DNA of 64,000 bases from Thaumasiovibrio subtropicus (GCF_019703835.1 NZ_AP023055.1:310001-374000); one strand, 5' to 3'. Shown: positions 35,031 to 46,780, numbered from the stretch's first letter. A program made the numbers and translations. Notes: a model not told the origin generated them from the sequence alone.

Positions 35031-35576
35031 CGTTATTGAGATGAGGGCGCTGTGCTTTAGTGTACTGCTATAGACATGTGTAATTTTTTCTGTTGTTTAT
35101 TTTGATACTATATCCTTTTGGCACTACGATTGCTTAGTTAATGGAGGTACCTTATACCTTGGACTGGGCTACCATGACGGCATTGTATTCTATCTTTAAA
35201 ATGTTTTTTATTAGTCATGGCCGTAAATAAGTAAATTAATACACTCTGTAATCTTTTTCGTTTTTATGCAAATACTCTTTTATATTTGTTTATGTCCGTT
35301 TGAGCGATAGACTAGCTAAGGTAATGCTATCCAGAATTGAGTACCAGGTTTGAACTTGATGACTTATCCCTTGTTGAGAGCGGGAAGAAACGAAACAGTT
35401 CTGGCTCATCATAAGCGAAGGTATAGTTGTGGGTTTACAGGGATTAACTTCAGTGAAGCTTGAGTGCTCAATGATCATCGCGAACATTATATTTTTGCTG
35501 ATGAACTTACGGGCGATCATTAAATGCTCAAAGCCAGTGGCAAATTGTGCCTCTGATTAGGTATAAGAAACGGTGG

Positions 35577-35613
35577 TTGAAAAAACACCGGATAATAGAT
35601 GCTATCCGGTGTT
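35577..35613 (-). terminator. Rho-independent terminator of the tal-tkt operon
   Basis: Perfect 11-bp arms (AACACCGGATA and its complement) with an 8-nt loop, followed on the minus strand by six Ts, 32 bp after the tkt stop codon. Confidence 0.85.
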
Positions 35614-35645
35614 GTCATTTAAGTTTGCGTTATTTCGCGGGTCGA

Positions 35646-37643
35646 TTACTTCGCGAGTAGGGCTGTCGCCTTTTCAACTACGTTGTCGACAGTAAAGCCG
35701 AACATCTTGAAGAGTTCGCCAGCCGGTGCTGATTCGCCGAAGGTTGTCATACCGACGATATCACCATTCAGACCCACATACTTGTACCAGTAATCGGCAA
35801 TACCCGCTTCAATGGCAATGCGTGCGGTGACATCAGAAGGCAGTACAGATTCTCGGTAGTCCGCATCTTGCGCATCAAAGACATCGGTAGCAGGCATAGA
35901 GACGACTCGAACAGCCACACCTTGCTGCGCGAGTGAATCGGCAGCGTTTACCGCAAGCTCGACTTCAGAGCCAGTTGCGATAAGGATAAGCGCCGGCTTA
36001 CCATCACAGTCTTTTAGTACATAACCACCTTTTGCAATATCAGCAACTTGCGCTGCATTTCGCGGTTGTTGTGCAAGATTCTGACGAGAGAATATGAGTG
36101 AGGTTGGGCCATCTTTACGTTCAATCGCATATTTCCAAGCAACGGCCGATTCAACTTGGTCACAAGGGCGCCAAGTACTCATGTTTGGAGTGAGGCGCAG
36201 AGATGCCATTTGCTCAACAGGTTGGTGTGTTGGACCGTCTTCACCAAGACCAATTGAGTCGTGAGTGTAGACCTGTATGTTTTGCACCTTCATTAAGGCT
36301 GCCATACGCATCGCATTACGTGCGTACTCCATGAACATCAAGAAGGTTGCGCCGTAGGGAACAAAGCCGCCGTGAAGAGCAATACCGTTGATGATTGCCG
36401 TCATACCGAACTCACGTACACCGTAATGTATGTAGTTACCGGACGCATCACCGGCTGTTAAGGCTTTTGAACCCGACCACATAGTGAGGTTCGACGGAGC
36501 CAAGTCGGCAGAGCCGCCCATGAATTCAGGGAGTAGGGCGCCGTATGCTTCTAAGGCGTTTTGAGACGCTTTACGTGAAGCAATATTCGCTGGGTTAGCT
36601 TGCAGATCGGCGATGATCTCTGCGGTTGCCTTTTCCCAGTTGGCGGGTAGTTCGTTGTTTACCCGGCGTTTGAATTCTGCAGCCAGTTCTGGATACGCCT
36701 GCGCGTACGCTGCAAATTTTTCGTCCCACGCCTGCTCTTTAGCCTTACCTGTCTCTTTGGCATCCCATTTCGCATAAATGTCTGAAGGAATAACGAATGG
36801 CGTGTGTTCCCAACCGAGGAATTCACGCGCCGCGGCGATTTCAGCGTCACCAAGTGGTGCACCGTGGCAGTCATGTGAGCCACTCTTGTTTGGTGAACCA
36901 AACCCGATGATGGTCTTACAACATATCAGAGTTGGTCGTTTTGTGTCCGCTTTCGCTGCTTCAATTGCGGCGTTGATCGCGTCGCTATCGTGACCGTCGA
37001 CATTGGCAATGACATGCCAGCCATAGGACTCAAAGCGCTTCGCTGTGTCATCAGTAAACCAACCGTCGACCTCACCATCGATGGAGATGCCATTGTCATC
37101 CCAGAATGCGATTAGCTTGCCAAGCCCTAAAGTGCCAGCTAATGAACATGCCTCGTGAGAGATACCTTCCATTAAGCAGCCATCACCTAGGAAAGCGTAG
37201 GTGTGGTGATCCACGACTTGATGGCCTTCACGGTTGAACTGATCCGCTAACGACTTTTCAGCGATCGCCATACCGACGGCATTGGTAATGCCCTGACCAA
37301 GTGGTCCTGTTGTTGTTTCAACGCCCGGCGCATAGCCGTACTCTGGGTGGCCCGGTGTTTTGGAATGCAACTGACGGAAGTTCTTTAGTTCTCCGATAGG
37401 CAGTGCGTAACCCGATAAGTGAAGGAGAGAATAGATGAGCATAGAGCCGTGACCATTTGATAGCACGAAGCGATCACGGTCAGCCCATTCTGGGTTAGTC
37501 GGGTTGTGGTTTAGGTGGTCACGCCACAGTACTTCAGCGATATCTGCCATCCCCATAGGCGCGCCAGGGTGGCCAGAATTAGCTTGTTGTACGCCATCCA
37601 TGCTGAGTGCGCGAATAGCGTTTGCTAACACTTTACGATCCAT
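35646..37643 (-). CDS. tkt: Transketolase
   Basis: A thiamine-diphosphate enzyme of the non-oxidative pentose phosphate pathway that moves two-carbon units between sugar phosphates. About 665 residues, as in E. coli TktA (663). Seen are the N-terminal [20 protein letters not shown], the ThDP/Mg motif [20 protein letters not shown] near 155 and the pyrimidine-domain [16 protein letters not shown] near 465. The ATG at 37643 aligns best with the family; an ATG at 37649 is equally possible. It lies 60 bp after talB and is co-transcribed. Confidence 0.96.
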   Translation of the reverse strand: MDRKVLANAIRALSMDGVQQANSGHPGAPMGMADIAEVLWRDHLNHNPTNPEWADRDRFVLSNGHGSMLIYSLLHLSGYALPIGELKNFRQLHSKTPGHPEYGYAPGVETTTGPLGQGITNAVGMAIAEKSLADQFNREGHQVVDHHTYAFLGDGCLMEGISHEACSLAGTLGLGKLIAFWDDNGISIDGEVDGWFTDDTAKRFESYGWHVIANVDGHDSDAINAAIEAAKADTKRPTLICCKTIIGFGSPNKSGSHDCHGAPLGDAEIAAAREFLGWEHTPFVIPSDIYAKWDAKETGKAKEQAWDEKFAAYAQAYPELAAEFKRRVNNELPANWEKATAEIIADLQANPANIASRKASQNALEAYGALLPEFMGGSADLAPSNLTMWSGSKALTAGDASGNYIHYGVREFGMTAIINGIALHGGFVPYGATFLMFMEYARNAMRMAALMKVQNIQVYTHDSIGLGEDGPTHQPVEQMASLRLTPNMSTWRPCDQVESAVAWKYAIERKDGPTSLIFSRQNLAQQPRNAAQVADIAKGGYVLKDCDGKPALILIATGSEVELAVNAADSLAQQGVAVRVVSMPATDVFDAQDADYRESVLPSDVTARIAIEAGIADYWYKYVGLNGDIVGMTTFGESAPAGELFKMFGFTVDNVVEKATALLAK

Positions 37644-37709
37644 AGTCATACATCCGATTAGTAGTTCTAAATAGAAAGTGCGGCTACTGCCGCACTTTGA
37701 ATGGGTTGA

Positions 37710-38660
37710 TTACAGCTTGTCTGCAATCATCTGTTCTAGTTTGCCCTGGTCAATGGCGAAGTTACGAATACCTTCCGCCAGTTTTTCAACGGCCATTGCG
37801 TCTTGGTTGTGTTCCCACAAGAACTCTGCGTGCGTCATTGCCGCTGGGCGCTCTTGTGACGTGATGTCAGCCGAGAGTTTTTGAACGACTTCGCCTTCTG
37901 CGTCACTGAGCTCTTGAAGCAGTTGTGGACTGATAGTCAAGCGGTCGCAGCCAGCAAGTTCAAGGATTTCACCTGTATTACGGAAGCTTGCCCCCATTAC
38001 AACCGTGTTGTAACCACGAGATTTGTAGTAGTTGTAAATCTTGCTCACAGAGAGGACGCCTGGATCTTCTGCCGCGTCGAAATCACGACCTTCTTTGGCT
38101 TTGTACCAATCCATGATGCGACCAACAAAAGGAGAGATCAAAAAGACACCCGCTTCCGCACATGCACGAGCCTGCGCAAAGGAGAACAGCAGGGTTAAGT
38201 TACAGTTGATCCCCTCTTTTTCAAGGATTTCTGCAGCACGGATGCCTTCCCACGTAGACGCTAATTTGATCAAAATACGGTCGTTGCTAATACCGGCATC
38301 ATTGTACATCTTGATCAGTTTACGGGCTTTCTCAACACTGGCGTCGGTGTTGTAAGAGAGGCGGGCATCCACTTCCGTTGAAATGCGGCCTGGAACAACG
38401 TTTAAGATCTCTTTACCTATGTTTACCGCAAGCATGTCAGCGGTATCGTCAATTTGCTGAGTGCGATCATCACTCTGCGCTTTAGCCCATGCAACCGCAT
38501 CATCAATCAGAGGCGCGTACTCAGCGATTTGCGCCGCTTTAAGAATGAGCGATGGATTGGTTGTTGCATCTTCTGGCTGGTATTTACGAATGGCTTCAAT
38601 ATCGCCAGTGTCAGCGACGACGGTAGTAAGTTGACGAAGTTGTTCTAGTTTGTTGCTCAT
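37710..38660 (-). CDS. talB: Transaldolase
   Basis: A class I aldolase of the pentose phosphate pathway that transfers dihydroxyacetone units between sugar phosphates. 316 residues, like E. coli TalB (317). The Schiff-base lysine is in the [13 protein letters not shown] segment near 130, and the N-terminal DATTNPSL motif near residue 32 is intact. The start at 38660 gives the family N-terminus MSNKLEQLR. It leads the tal-tkt operon. The 427-bp gap upstream (38661-39087) holds its promoter and no gene I can see. Confidence 0.96.
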   Translation of the reverse strand: MSNKLEQLRQLTTVVADTGDIEAIRKYQPEDATTNPSLILKAAQIAEYAPLIDDAVAWAKAQSDDRTQQIDDTADMLAVNIGKEILNVVPGRISTEVDARLSYNTDASVEKARKLIKMYNDAGISNDRILIKLASTWEGIRAAEILEKEGINCNLTLLFSFAQARACAEAGVFLISPFVGRIMDWYKAKEGRDFDAAEDPGVLSVSKIYNYYKSRGYNTVVMGASFRNTGEILELAGCDRLTISPQLLQELSDAEGEVVQKLSADITSQERPAAMTHAEFLWEHNQDAMAVEKLAEGIRNFAIDQGKLEQMIADKL

Positions 38661-39087
38661 ACCTTGACGACCTTGTTTTGGTTGATTAACGGCGAGGTTC
38701 AAATTTGGTTCAGTCACGTTAGCTAGCATACTTCATGCAACTGATTGTCGCTTACACTGGCTTAACATTTTTGCGGATTGGCGTTGGTGCCAATGGTTGC
38801 ACTAATGAGCGTGTGATGAACTCTTGATAGGTTTAATATGACGATTTTACCGTACTAATGTCAATGGCATTCCCAGACAAGCAAACGTTTTCTGTTTATT
38901 AATAGTATGATTATTAAAGGTTTAATATATTTTTCTTTGCTGGTGCTGATATCACGATACTTTGTTCTAATGTTCACTGAGTTTTTCATTTGAACGGATT
39001 GGTTTGAGGTGGGCTGTTGCGAAAAGGTTATGAGTGAGTCCTGCTGTGTTAAATTTCATCGCGAAGGGGTGTTTGCAGACGGTCTCG

Positions 39088-41781
39088 TTAATTACCGTCT
39101 TGAAATAGCGGTGTTATTTCGTCGATGAGTTTGTTCATTTGCGATTTTATCCGGTGCATCTGCACTTCTGAGATCGTCTTACCGCCGCGCAGCGCTGCTT
39201 CCATAGTATGGAGGTCCTCAGCCAGTGTTTCTGCAAAAATACTGCGTGTCGCACCGACTAAGTTGTGCGTCAAGGTGGTGGCATACTGCCGCTCTCCTTT
39301 GTTGAGCTCAGCTTGTATCTTGTCGATATCATGGCGATGTTGCCAGAAGTACATCTGCAAGAATCGCACAGCCAGTGCGGTGTCATTCTCGGCGTGGGAC
39401 AAGAGTTTTTCTACGTTGAGGTGCCGTAACACTTGCAATGTCACCGGGGCATTTGACTCAAGAGGTTGTTGCACGACCATGCTGTTGTCGTTTTGAGGAG
39501 CCTGGGGTTGATTGGCAACAAACAGGTGCCGAAAACGTATCAAGGCATCGTTTAACTGTTGGTCATCAAGCGGTTTAGTGAGAACACAATCACACCCGGC
39601 ATCGAGCATGCTTTGTTGTGTTTCGACAAAGACATCAGCAGTAAACGCGAAAATAGGGATGTAACCAAGTTTGGTATCTTGGCGAATGAGTTTGGTTGCG
39701 GTAATACCATCCATAATAGGCATATGATTATCCATGAAAATCAGGTCAAAGGGCTGCTTTTTAACGATTTCGATCGCTTGTTTGCCGTTTTCAACACAGG
39801 TAACGATCATGGATTTGCTTTTAAGGAGTGTCGACAGAATCAAAGAGTTTAGGGTGTTATCTTCGACAACAAGTGTACGCAACCCTGAGACGTTGGGTGC
39901 GCTGCTCGGGGCTTTTGTTTGACCGACAGTAAGCACGTCTTGCCCTTTGTGTACATAGATCTCAACATACACGTTAGTGCCTTTGTCTTGCTCACTCTCA
40001 ATTTTAAGGTAGCCTCCCATGTGCTCGGCGAGCTGTTTCACAATGGCAAGTCCTAGCCCAGTTCCACCAAACTGCCGACTTGTTCCTTCTTCTGCTTGAG
40101 TAAAAGGCTGTAAAACGGCTTTGAGGCGCTTTGGTGGAATGCCTATCCCGCTATCTTCGCAAGTGATCTTGAGTGCAAATCGGTCAGCAAGATCCGCGCG
40201 ATCAACAGTAAAGGAAAGCTTCACGCCACCTTGGAGCGTGAATTTCATCGCATTGCTGATTAAGTTAAAAAGAATCTGTCTGATGCGGGCTTTGTCCGCA
40301 AATAAGAAGGCGTACGGTATTGCATTGTCGACGGTGAAGGTGAGGCCTTTCTCTTTTGCTAGCGGTTTATAAGTGCTTTCAATGCTCCCTAAAAGTTCTT
40401 CGATTGAGAAGTGTGTTTCATCCAAACGAAATTTACCTTTCTCAATTTTAGAGAGGTCAAGAATATCGTTGAGGAGAGCCATCATATGCTTGCCTGATTC
40501 CATCAAGCTTTGAATGTGTTTTTCTTGCTCCTCGGTGAGATCGGTGCGGAGCAGAAGCTGTGAAAGACCGAGCATTCCATTCATGGGGGTACGAATTTCG
40601 TGAGACAAATTAGCCAAAAAGGCACTTTTTGCTTGCGCCGATTGCTCTGCTTTCTTTAAAGCCTGTTTTAGTTCGATCGTATCGCTACTGATACGGTTGG
40701 TGGTGTATTGCAACGCACTGGTAATCACGTCTAATTCGTGGGTTGAGCGGTTAACTTTACTGTGAGAAACGTCGCCTAATTTGACTTGAGCAGCAAATCG
40801 CGTGACTTGGGCCAAGGGGCGATAGAGTAGTTGGGTGAAGACGAAAGCAAACAAGCCCGTCGCGGTTAGTGTTGCAAGAAATATGAGCATGAGTTGTTGT
40901 GTTGCGAGACTCGGCACGGAGGCGCGGAAATTGGCGACTATCACCCAACGTTGGTTTACAGCAGGTATCGCGCTGTTTTTCGGAAAATCTAATGGTATAT
41001 AGACGCCGAGTTCATCATCAAAATCGAGCGGAGTAATGGTCTCACGTTGGCTAACGATATTTTCAAGTCGACTCTGTTTAATTGGGCTGATCTCACGATG
41101 AAGAAAGCGTTCACCGATGATAAGTTCGCCATTGATGTTAATAACACTGAGCCCGAGCAATCCTTTCTGAAGACGAGAAAAACGCTGAATGGATTGGTCG
41201 ACATCAGTGAGTGCGATTTGTGCGATAAGAATGTGGTCAACATTGTGGGTCGAGGTGGGGAGATTCATTGTCGTCGCGATCAGCATGTTAGGCACGCCTT
41301 CGAACTCAAACACCGGGCTAGCTGCGAAGGTGGTTTCACTGTCTAATGTACGTCTAAGCAAAGTGAGCTGATTAGTCGAAAAGTAATGATACGGGTTGTT
41401 GGTTATCAGAGGTGATGAACTTGCGGTGAGTGTCATCTGTGCATCTTTAATACGGAGTATCGATAACGTCATCACAGTTGGCATGAGCGCCATCTCTTCT
41501 TGTAAAAACAGACTCGTGTATTCAGGGTCTTCTTGGCGATTGAGTAGTCGTGAGGAGATAGCGGTTTGAAAAAAAGGGGTGAGAATCTGATTGAATTGAT
41601 TGTTGAGCTCAATGCCTAAAGATTCAGATTGCTGCGCAATGGTGTCATAACGTTGTTGGTTAAGTGCATCAGCTGTTTTGACGGTGACTACCCAGTAGAT
41701 AAAACATAGCGGCACCACTCCGATCAGGAGAAGAGAAAAAAAAAGGCGCTGATTAAAGTGTGAAAGTTGCATTTCGACCAT
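39088..41781 (-). CDS. Hybrid sensor histidine kinase with REC and HPt domains
   Basis: An 897-residue membrane-bound hybrid kinase. Order: TM helix (about 12-33), a periplasmic sensor of about 270 residues, a second TM (about 295-320), a HAMP region, HisKA with [18 protein letters not shown] (phospho-His), HATPase with [14 protein letters not shown] and [13 protein letters not shown] motifs, a REC domain with [13 protein letters not shown] (phospho-Asp) and a C-terminal HPt with [13 protein letters not shown]. No response regulator gene adjoins, so signals must pass to one elsewhere. The ligand is not evident. Confidence 0.93.
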   Translation of the reverse strand: MVEMQLSHFNQRLFFSLLLIGVVPLCFIYWVVTVKTADALNQQRYDTIAQQSESLGIELNNQFNQILTPFFQTAISSRLLNRQEDPEYTSLFLQEEMALMPTVMTLSILRIKDAQMTLTASSSPLITNNPYHYFSTNQLTLLRRTLDSETTFAASPVFEFEGVPNMLIATTMNLPTSTHNVDHILIAQIALTDVDQSIQRFSRLQKGLLGLSVININGELIIGERFLHREISPIKQSRLENIVSQRETITPLDFDDELGVYIPLDFPKNSAIPAVNQRWVIVANFRASVPSLATQQLMLIFLATLTATGLFAFVFTQLLYRPLAQVTRFAAQVKLGDVSHSKVNRSTHELDVITSALQYTTNRISSDTIELKQALKKAEQSAQAKSAFLANLSHEIRTPMNGMLGLSQLLLRTDLTEEQEKHIQSLMESGKHMMALLNDILDLSKIEKGKFRLDETHFSIEELLGSIESTYKPLAKEKGLTFTVDNAIPYAFLFADKARIRQILFNLISNAMKFTLQGGVKLSFTVDRADLADRFALKITCEDSGIGIPPKRLKAVLQPFTQAEEGTSRQFGGTGLGLAIVKQLAEHMGGYLKIESEQDKGTNVYVEIYVHKGQDVLTVGQTKAPSSAPNVSGLRTLVVEDNTLNSLILSTLLKSKSMIVTCVENGKQAIEIVKKQPFDLIFMDNHMPIMDGITATKLIRQDTKLGYIPIFAFTADVFVETQQSMLDAGCDCVLTKPLDDQQLNDALIRFRHLFVANQPQAPQNDNSMVVQQPLESNAPVTLQVLRHLNVEKLLSHAENDTALAVRFLQMYFWQHRHDIDKIQAELNKGERQYATTLTHNLVGATRSIFAETLAEDLHTMEAALRGGKTISEVQMHRIKSQMNKLIDEITPLFQDGN

Positions 41782-41860
41782 TTCAAATTCATTTTGGGTA
41801 TAAGTGTAGCCAAAATGTTACTTTATGGTGTTAGCTTTCAGCGCCAAAAGGGGTAAATCG

Positions 41861-43324
41861 TTAATTTTGCATGTCTGTGTGGCGTAGTAAGTTTTCGAAG
41901 CTTAACGGTGTTTTTGCTAGTCCTGCGCGCACGACAGGGTTGTTATCTTGTTTACTGAGGTTGTATCCCGCTCGGAATATTTGGCTCAAAGCCACAAGCA
42001 TACTCGGGTGTCTGACACGTCGGCTCTCCTGAAGGTAGACCGAAAATTGCGCTCGGAAAGCGGCAATGTATTGGTGATTAGCCGCAGTCCTTGCTCGTTG
42101 CAGCAAGTGGGCTTCATCGCCCGTCGCCCCGCCTAAGTGACAGATTCCCTTGCTGCCATCGTCGCCGTGACTAAAGGCCCATCGGTCGCGCCACCAACCC
42201 ATCAGCACAATATCTATCTTCTTGTGCTCGTTAGGTGGTGTGCCCGATTGGTCAACATAGATAGGATTAAGTTGCTGATTGGCGACTTCTTCTTTGAAAA
42301 CGGAGACAACCGCAGAGCGAATGAGCGGTTCTTGTGGTAGATAAAGTTCAATCGGCCAATGACTCAGTAACGGTTTTAATCGAAGGAAATGGCCGTATAC
42401 CATGTATTGGCTACGAATGAGGCTGCCATTTGCCGGATAACGCTTAAAACCGTTTTGATGGAGTGGTTCCTCCACATTTTTACGTGCCATGATTTGGCGA
42501 TATCGGTCATCGACACGCGCGAGTAGTTGTTCTGGCCACTGATGAGGTGTTGTCGACATACTGTAGACGCTATCAGTCGGTAGTAGGTGGCAATCGTCGA
42601 TATAGGCGTTGTGCGTACCGTGATCTGGTGGCGTCGGTGCTGCGGCATAGTTGGTTGACTGTGAGAGAATGAACCCACTTTGCTCATCGCAGACCGTCAT
42701 AATGTCCACCCCGTTATAACTGCCTGGCTGCAACTCGGAGAGCACGCAGGAGAGTTCACTCGGGCGAGTCTGACGAATAAGCGCGTGCTGATAAATCGCA
42801 TTGTGGTAGTTACAGCGCGCAGCGATTAACTGTAAATGGTGGTAAAAACTTTTTGGGTTGAGAGCCAAATCACGACAGATATCGCGCACGGGCTCTTGGG
42901 CATATAACTTGTTTAACAAGTTGAGATGCAACTCCGCGTGTGGGTTCGACTGTGAAAATGGATCGACAAAGGTGGTTTTGCAGGCTTTGCAGCGAAAACG
43001 TTGTTTATTCCCACTGTAGCCAAAGTGGTGATACTGATCGCGGTGAAGCACCGCTGGCCGCATATTGTTATGACAATCGGGGTTTGTACAACACACCAGT
43101 TGCTGTTTGACAATTTGGCGTCGCGCTTCGTTGATTACTTCTTGGTTAGAAAGAAGGGGAGGAAAAGCGCCGCACTCTCGGCATACCATCGCTGGACGCG
43201 AAGGATTCGACTGTTGCAGCACATAGTGTTGCTCGTCTTCCAAACCAAAATTTCGACACGCCAATGTTTTACAAAAATTGAGTTGTACTCCATCGGCCGG
43301 CGAAGGCAGCTTCCCTGTGAACAC
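41861..43324 (-). CDS. Zinc-ribbon, transposase-like protein of unknown function
   Basis: A 487-residue protein starting at GTG with GGGGAAG five bases upstream. The N-terminus has repeated zinc-ribbon-like cysteine pairs (CRECG, CCTNPDCH) and RFRCKACKTTF, the latter very like the InsA/IS1595 zinc ribbon, followed by a helix-turn-helix-like stretch near 130-155. A later segment (GVDIMTVCDEQSGFIL) resembles the first strand of an RNase H-like DDE core. No terminal repeats flank it, so it looks like a resident, perhaps domesticated, gene rather than an active insertion sequence. It follows XapX-deoD on the same strand. Confidence 0.6.
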   Translation of the reverse strand: MFTGKLPSPADGVQLNFCKTLACRNFGLEDEQHYVLQQSNPSRPAMVCRECGAFPPLLSNQEVINEARRQIVKQQLVCCTNPDCHNNMRPAVLHRDQYHHFGYSGNKQRFRCKACKTTFVDPFSQSNPHAELHLNLLNKLYAQEPVRDICRDLALNPKSFYHHLQLIAARCNYHNAIYQHALIRQTRPSELSCVLSELQPGSYNGVDIMTVCDEQSGFILSQSTNYAAAPTPPDHGTHNAYIDDCHLLPTDSVYSMSTTPHQWPEQLLARVDDRYRQIMARKNVEEPLHQNGFKRYPANGSLIRSQYMVYGHFLRLKPLLSHWPIELYLPQEPLIRSAVVSVFKEEVANQQLNPIYVDQSGTPPNEHKKIDIVLMGWWRDRWAFSHGDDGSKGICHLGGATGDEAHLLQRARTAANHQYIAAFRAQFSVYLQESRRVRHPSMLVALSQIFRAGYNLSKQDNNPVVRAGLAKTPLSFENLLRHTDMQN

Positions 43325-43365
43325 GATTCTTCCCCTGTAAATGCTATTTCAGTGCAGTAAGTGGA

Positions 43366-44076
43366 TTAAACACTCAAGGCGGTTTCTAGTGCGACACGCA
43401 TCATTTCATCAAATGACTTCTGGCGGTCTTCAGAGCTGAGTTTTTCGCCTCGCTTGATGTGGTCAGATACAGTCAGAATAGTAAGGGCTTTAGCGCCAAG
43501 TTCTGCTGCAACGCCATAGATACCGGCAGCTTCCATATCAACCCCTAACATGCCAAGCTTTTCCATCTTGTCGAAAAGGTCGGTCTCTGGGCTATAGAAC
43601 AAATCAGCAGAGAAAACATTACCAACACGCACTGAAACTTCTTGAGCACGCGCGGCATTCACTGCTTTCTCAAGCAAGTTGAAGTCAGCGATAGCGGCAA
43701 AGTCATGATTGTTGAAACGAATACGGTTTACTTTTGAGTCTGTTGACGCACCCATCGCAATGATCACATCCATCAGTTTCACATCGTCGTGGACCGCGCC
43801 GCAGCTACCAATACGGATGATGTTTTTCACACCAAACTCAGCGATCAGTTCGTGTACATAGATAGAGGCCGAAGGAATGCCCATACCGTGGCCCATCACG
43901 GAAACACGTTGTCCTTTATAGGTGCCGGTAAAACCCAGCATGCTTCGGACGTCACAGACTTGCTTTACGTCTTCTAGGTAGGTTTCTGCAATAAACTTAG
44001 CGCGCAGTGGGTCACCTGGCATAAGTACTGTTTCTGCGAAATCACCAAGTTGTGCATTAATGTGTGGAGTAGCCAT
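43366..44076 (-). CDS. deoD: Purine nucleoside phosphorylase, DeoD type
   Basis: A 236-residue hexameric phosphorylase that splits purine (deoxy)nucleosides into base and (deoxy)ribose-1-phosphate. The N-terminus MATPHINA, the [11 protein letters not shown] motif near 20, RIGSCGA near 90 and [12 protein letters not shown] near 180 are characteristic; the catalytic Asp is in TVSDHI. The ribosome binding site AGGAGCGACAAG precedes the ATG. It is 52 bp after the XapX gene; a CRP site lies upstream of both. Confidence 0.96.
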   Translation of the reverse strand: MATPHINAQLGDFAETVLMPGDPLRAKFIAETYLEDVKQVCDVRSMLGFTGTYKGQRVSVMGHGMGIPSASIYVHELIAEFGVKNIIRIGSCGAVHDDVKLMDVIIAMGASTDSKVNRIRFNNHDFAAIADFNLLEKAVNAARAQEVSVRVGNVFSADLFYSPETDLFDKMEKLGMLGVDMEAAGIYGVAAELGAKALTILTVSDHIKRGEKLSSEDRQKSFDEMMRVALETALSV

Positions 44077-44128
44077 CTTGTCGCTCCTGATTAAATGAAA
44101 ATCGAATGTTTAAAGAAAGGTTGCTTCA

Positions 44129-44299
44129 TTAAGAAAAGAAACGTTCGATGATGGTTTGATAAGCCATACCGCCAAGGTAAACGCCTACGATACCCATAAT
44201 GCCCGGAAGAACAGGGGGTGCAGGTAGAGGCAGTTTAAGTGCGCTGAACAAGAGACCGACGATTAGACCTGCAAAGGTCGCTAACAGGATTTCGTTCAT
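44129..44299 (-). CDS. XapX domain small membrane protein
   Basis: A 56-residue protein with two hydrophobic helices (about 1-22 and 35-50) and the family core LKLPLPAPPVLPGIMGIVG. It begins at the ATG at 44299 with GGAA six bases upstream. It sits 52 bp before deoD on the same strand, so it is probably co-transcribed with it. The role of XapX proteins is not established; association with purine nucleoside genes suggests a transport or membrane function. Confidence 0.8.
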   Translation of the reverse strand: MNEILLATFAGLIVGLLFSALKLPLPAPPVLPGIMGIVGVYLGGMAYQTIIERFFS

Positions 44300-44379
44300 T
44301 GTGTTTCCTATGTGTTTGCTATGTGTGACTCAGTCACTGATTACTTGGGTGTAGTTTATGGAGCGAAGTCATAGATACT

Positions 44380-44395
44380 TGTGATTATTGTCACA
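44380..44395. promoter_or_regulatory. CRP-type site upstream of XapX-deoD
   Basis: TGTGA-TTATTG-TCACA is a perfect match to the CRP half-sites with 6-bp spacing, 81 bp before the XapX start. Control of deo genes by CRP is well known in enteric bacteria. Confidence 0.75.
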
Positions 44396-44561
44396 TTATG
44401 GCGCCATGAGCGGTGTAAAAACACCTTCGTTTACCAATTTTGTTGAAATGGCGGGCGTAATCGTTTGCGTATTGAATATCCGCCAGTCTCTTCGGCCCCG
44501 CTATAGCAAGCATAAGTGCAACAAAATGTTTCTAGGTGCGGATAGGTTATGCCTTGCTATC

Positions 44562-44575
44562 TGTAATCGATTACA
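44562..44575. promoter_or_regulatory. 14-bp perfect palindrome, LacI-family operator type
   Basis: TGTAATCGATTACA has a central CG and the arm pattern of LacI/GalR-family operators. It lies about 260 bp upstream of the XapX-deoD start and 650 bp upstream of pntA, so its target is unclear. Confidence 0.4.
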
Positions 44576-44607
44576 AAATGGCGTGCAAATTGCCATAATG
44601 ACCCAGT

Positions 44608-44627
44608 AAATGCATGGTTATGCATTT
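44608..44627. other. Hairpin in the deoD-pntA gap
   Basis: AAATGCAT and its complement flank a 4-nt loop. A second inverted repeat (CACGAC...GTCGTG, 44925-44942) lies nearer to pntA. No gene is evident in this 925-bp A+T-rich gap (44300-45224), which carries the promoter regions of both neighbouring operons. Confidence 0.35.
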
Positions 44628-45162
44628 TGATTAACCAGGTTGTGGAAGTGCGGCGTTTGTTAAATAAATGTTTAATTTCGGTGGATGGGAATTATGCGAA
44701 AAGTTATTGTCAAGATGATTTGTAAATAATTATAAAAACGAAAGTTTATTGATTGGTATTAAAGCTTATAAGGTATTACCAGTTTAGTATTTACTTTGGG
44801 GAGCAAATGCCGCAAATTAGTCGATTGCACTAATTTGTTTTACTGTGACGGCAGTAACATTGTGAGATTGGTGACCGATTACCCACTAAGTCCAGATTTT
44901 TTGACTGCATCTTGTGGGCGATGTCACGACTTTTACGTCGTGTACAAAAGGTTTTACCTATCAATGTAATCGTTACAACCGATTCGAGTAGTACTGATGT
45001 ATTAGATAATAATTACAACCGAAGCGGCGTCTCAGAGTGAAATTACATATTTTTAACGTTTATTGAGTTTCATCTAACTGACATTTGATGTGTGTAGGTT
45101 CATATTCAAAGTCAGATAGAAGACTTCAGCGTTGCCAATAACTTGAAACTGGTGGGAGTTCA

Positions 45163-45203
45163 GCATCTCTTTGCGTTAGAAAGCAGAGAGGGACGCTTTT
45201 TTG
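45163..45203 (+). terminator. Structured leader with terminator-like hairpin before pntA
   Basis: An 8-bp stem (CTCTTTGC with GCAGAGAG, one G-U pair) and a competing GCGT/ACGC pairing are directly followed by TTTTTTG, 20 bp before the pntA start. The position suggests transcription attenuation in the leader, or the 3' end of a short RNA. Confidence 0.5.
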
Positions 45204-45224
45204 TTTTAAATAAATGGAATAGTT

Positions 45225-46766
45225 ATGCAAATAGGTATACCTAGAGAGAGTCTTAATGGGGAGACTCGCGTTGCGGCAACCCCCGCAACGATTGAACAGC
45301 TACAGAAGCTTGGCTTTAGCGTTGTTGTAGAGGGTGGCGCAGGTGAAAAAGCAAGCTTTACCGATGCAGCTTTTCAATCTGCTGGCGCTGAAGTTTTAAG
45401 TGATACGGCAATGGTTTGGGCAAGTGACATTGTTTTCCGTGTCAACGCTCCTAGTGATGAAGAAATTGCGCTGCTTCAAGATGGCGCAACACTTGTTTCA
45501 TTCATTTGGCCTGCTCAAAATGAAGAGCTGCTAGAAAAATTATCGCAAAAGAACATCAATGTCATGGCGATGGACTCGGTGCCACGTATTTCTCGTGCAC
45601 AGTCTTTAGATGCGCTGAGTTCGATGGCCAACATCGCCGGTTACCGTGCTGTTGTTGAAGCAGCAAACGAGTTTGGTCGCTTCTTTACTGGCCAAATTAC
45701 TGCAGCGGGTAAAGTGCCACCAGCGAAAGTATTGGTGATTGGTGCCGGTGTTGCGGGTCTCGCTGCAATCGGTGCGGCGGGCAGTTTAGGTGCCGTTGTG
45801 CGCGCTTTCGATACTCGCCCTGAAGTGAAAGAACAGATCAATTCGATGGGTGCCGAATTCCTAGAACTCGATTATGAGGAAGAGGAAGATGCGGGTAATG
45901 GCGATGGCTATGCCAAGGTGATGAGTAAGGCTTTCATCGAAGCAGAAATGAAGCTGTTTGCTGAGCAAGCGAAAGACGTTGATATCATTATCACTACTGC
46001 GCTTATTCCGGGTAAACCAGCACCTCGTCTGATTACTAAAGAGATGGTCGACTCAATGAAACCTGGCAGCGTAATCGTTGACCTTGCTGCGGCCACGGGT
46101 GGTAACTGTGAATACACAGTGAAAGATGAGTTGTTCGCGACGGATAACGGCGTAAAAGTGCTTGGTTATACCGACCTTGCAGGCCGTTTGGCAGCGCAGT
46201 CCTCTCAGCTATACGGTACTAACCTAGTTAACCTTCTAAAACTGCTAACACCTGCGAAAGACGGCGAAATCGTGATCGATTTTGAAGACGTTGTTGTGCG
46301 TGGTGTGACTGTTGTCAAAGAAGGTGAAATCACGTGGCCAGCGCCACCAATTCAAGTCGCCGCTGCGCCTCAGCCAGAAGCGAAAGCGGTTGAGTTGCCT
46401 GCAGAAGAAGAGCCGAAGAAGAAGTCTATCTGGCCTAAAGTTGCCCTCGGTGTTCTTGGTGTTGCTGCATATACCTCACTAGCGGGTATTGTACCTGCGG
46501 ATTTCCTTAACCACTTGATGGTCTTTGCTCTTGCGTGTGTGATTGGCTACTACCTCATCTGGGATGTGACAGCTTCTCTGCACACACCGTTGATGTCTGT
46601 AACAAACGCAATCTCCGGTATTGTGATTTTGGGTGCGTTACTGCAGATGGGCTCTGCCAGTGGCGTCGTCGTTGTGCTTGCATTCCTCGCAACCTTTGTT
46701 GCAACCGTGAATATCGCGGGTGGATTCGCGGTAACGCAACGCATGTTGAAAATGTTCCGTAAATAA
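45225..46766 (+). CDS. pntA: NAD(P) transhydrogenase subunit alpha
   Basis: The NAD(H)-binding and part-membrane subunit of the proton-translocating transhydrogenase, which drives NADPH formation from NADH. 513 residues (E. coli 510). The N-terminus [20 protein letters not shown] and the dinucleotide motif [20 protein letters not shown] near 170 are typical, with about four membrane helices at 405-510. It is 14 bp before pntB. Confidence 0.97.
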   Translation: MQIGIPRESLNGETRVAATPATIEQLQKLGFSVVVEGGAGEKASFTDAAFQSAGAEVLSDTAMVWASDIVFRVNAPSDEEIALLQDGATLVSFIWPAQNEELLEKLSQKNINVMAMDSVPRISRAQSLDALSSMANIAGYRAVVEAANEFGRFFTGQITAAGKVPPAKVLVIGAGVAGLAAIGAAGSLGAVVRAFDTRPEVKEQINSMGAEFLELDYEEEEDAGNGDGYAKVMSKAFIEAEMKLFAEQAKDVDIIITTALIPGKPAPRLITKEMVDSMKPGSVIVDLAAATGGNCEYTVKDELFATDNGVKVLGYTDLAGRLAAQSSQLYGTNLVNLLKLLTPAKDGEIVIDFEDVVVRGVTVVKEGEITWPAPPIQVAAAPQPEAKAVELPAEEEPKKKSIWPKVALGVLGVAAYTSLAGIVPADFLNHLMVFALACVIGYYLIWDVTASLHTPLMSVTNAISGIVILGALLQMGSASGVVVVLAFLATFVATVNIAGGFAVTQRMLKMFRK

Positions 46767-46780
46767 GGATTGTTAACACT

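Noticed and set aside
35132..35230. Short frame near GGAGGTACC (MDWATMTALYSIFKMFF type peptide)
   Set aside because: About 22 codons with TTG start only; no hydrophobic helix pattern clear enough and no context.
35290..35520. A 76-codon minus-strand frame in the gap before the tkt terminator
   Set aside because: The composition is not protein-like, there is no ribosome binding site, and I recognise no motif; treated as a chance frame.
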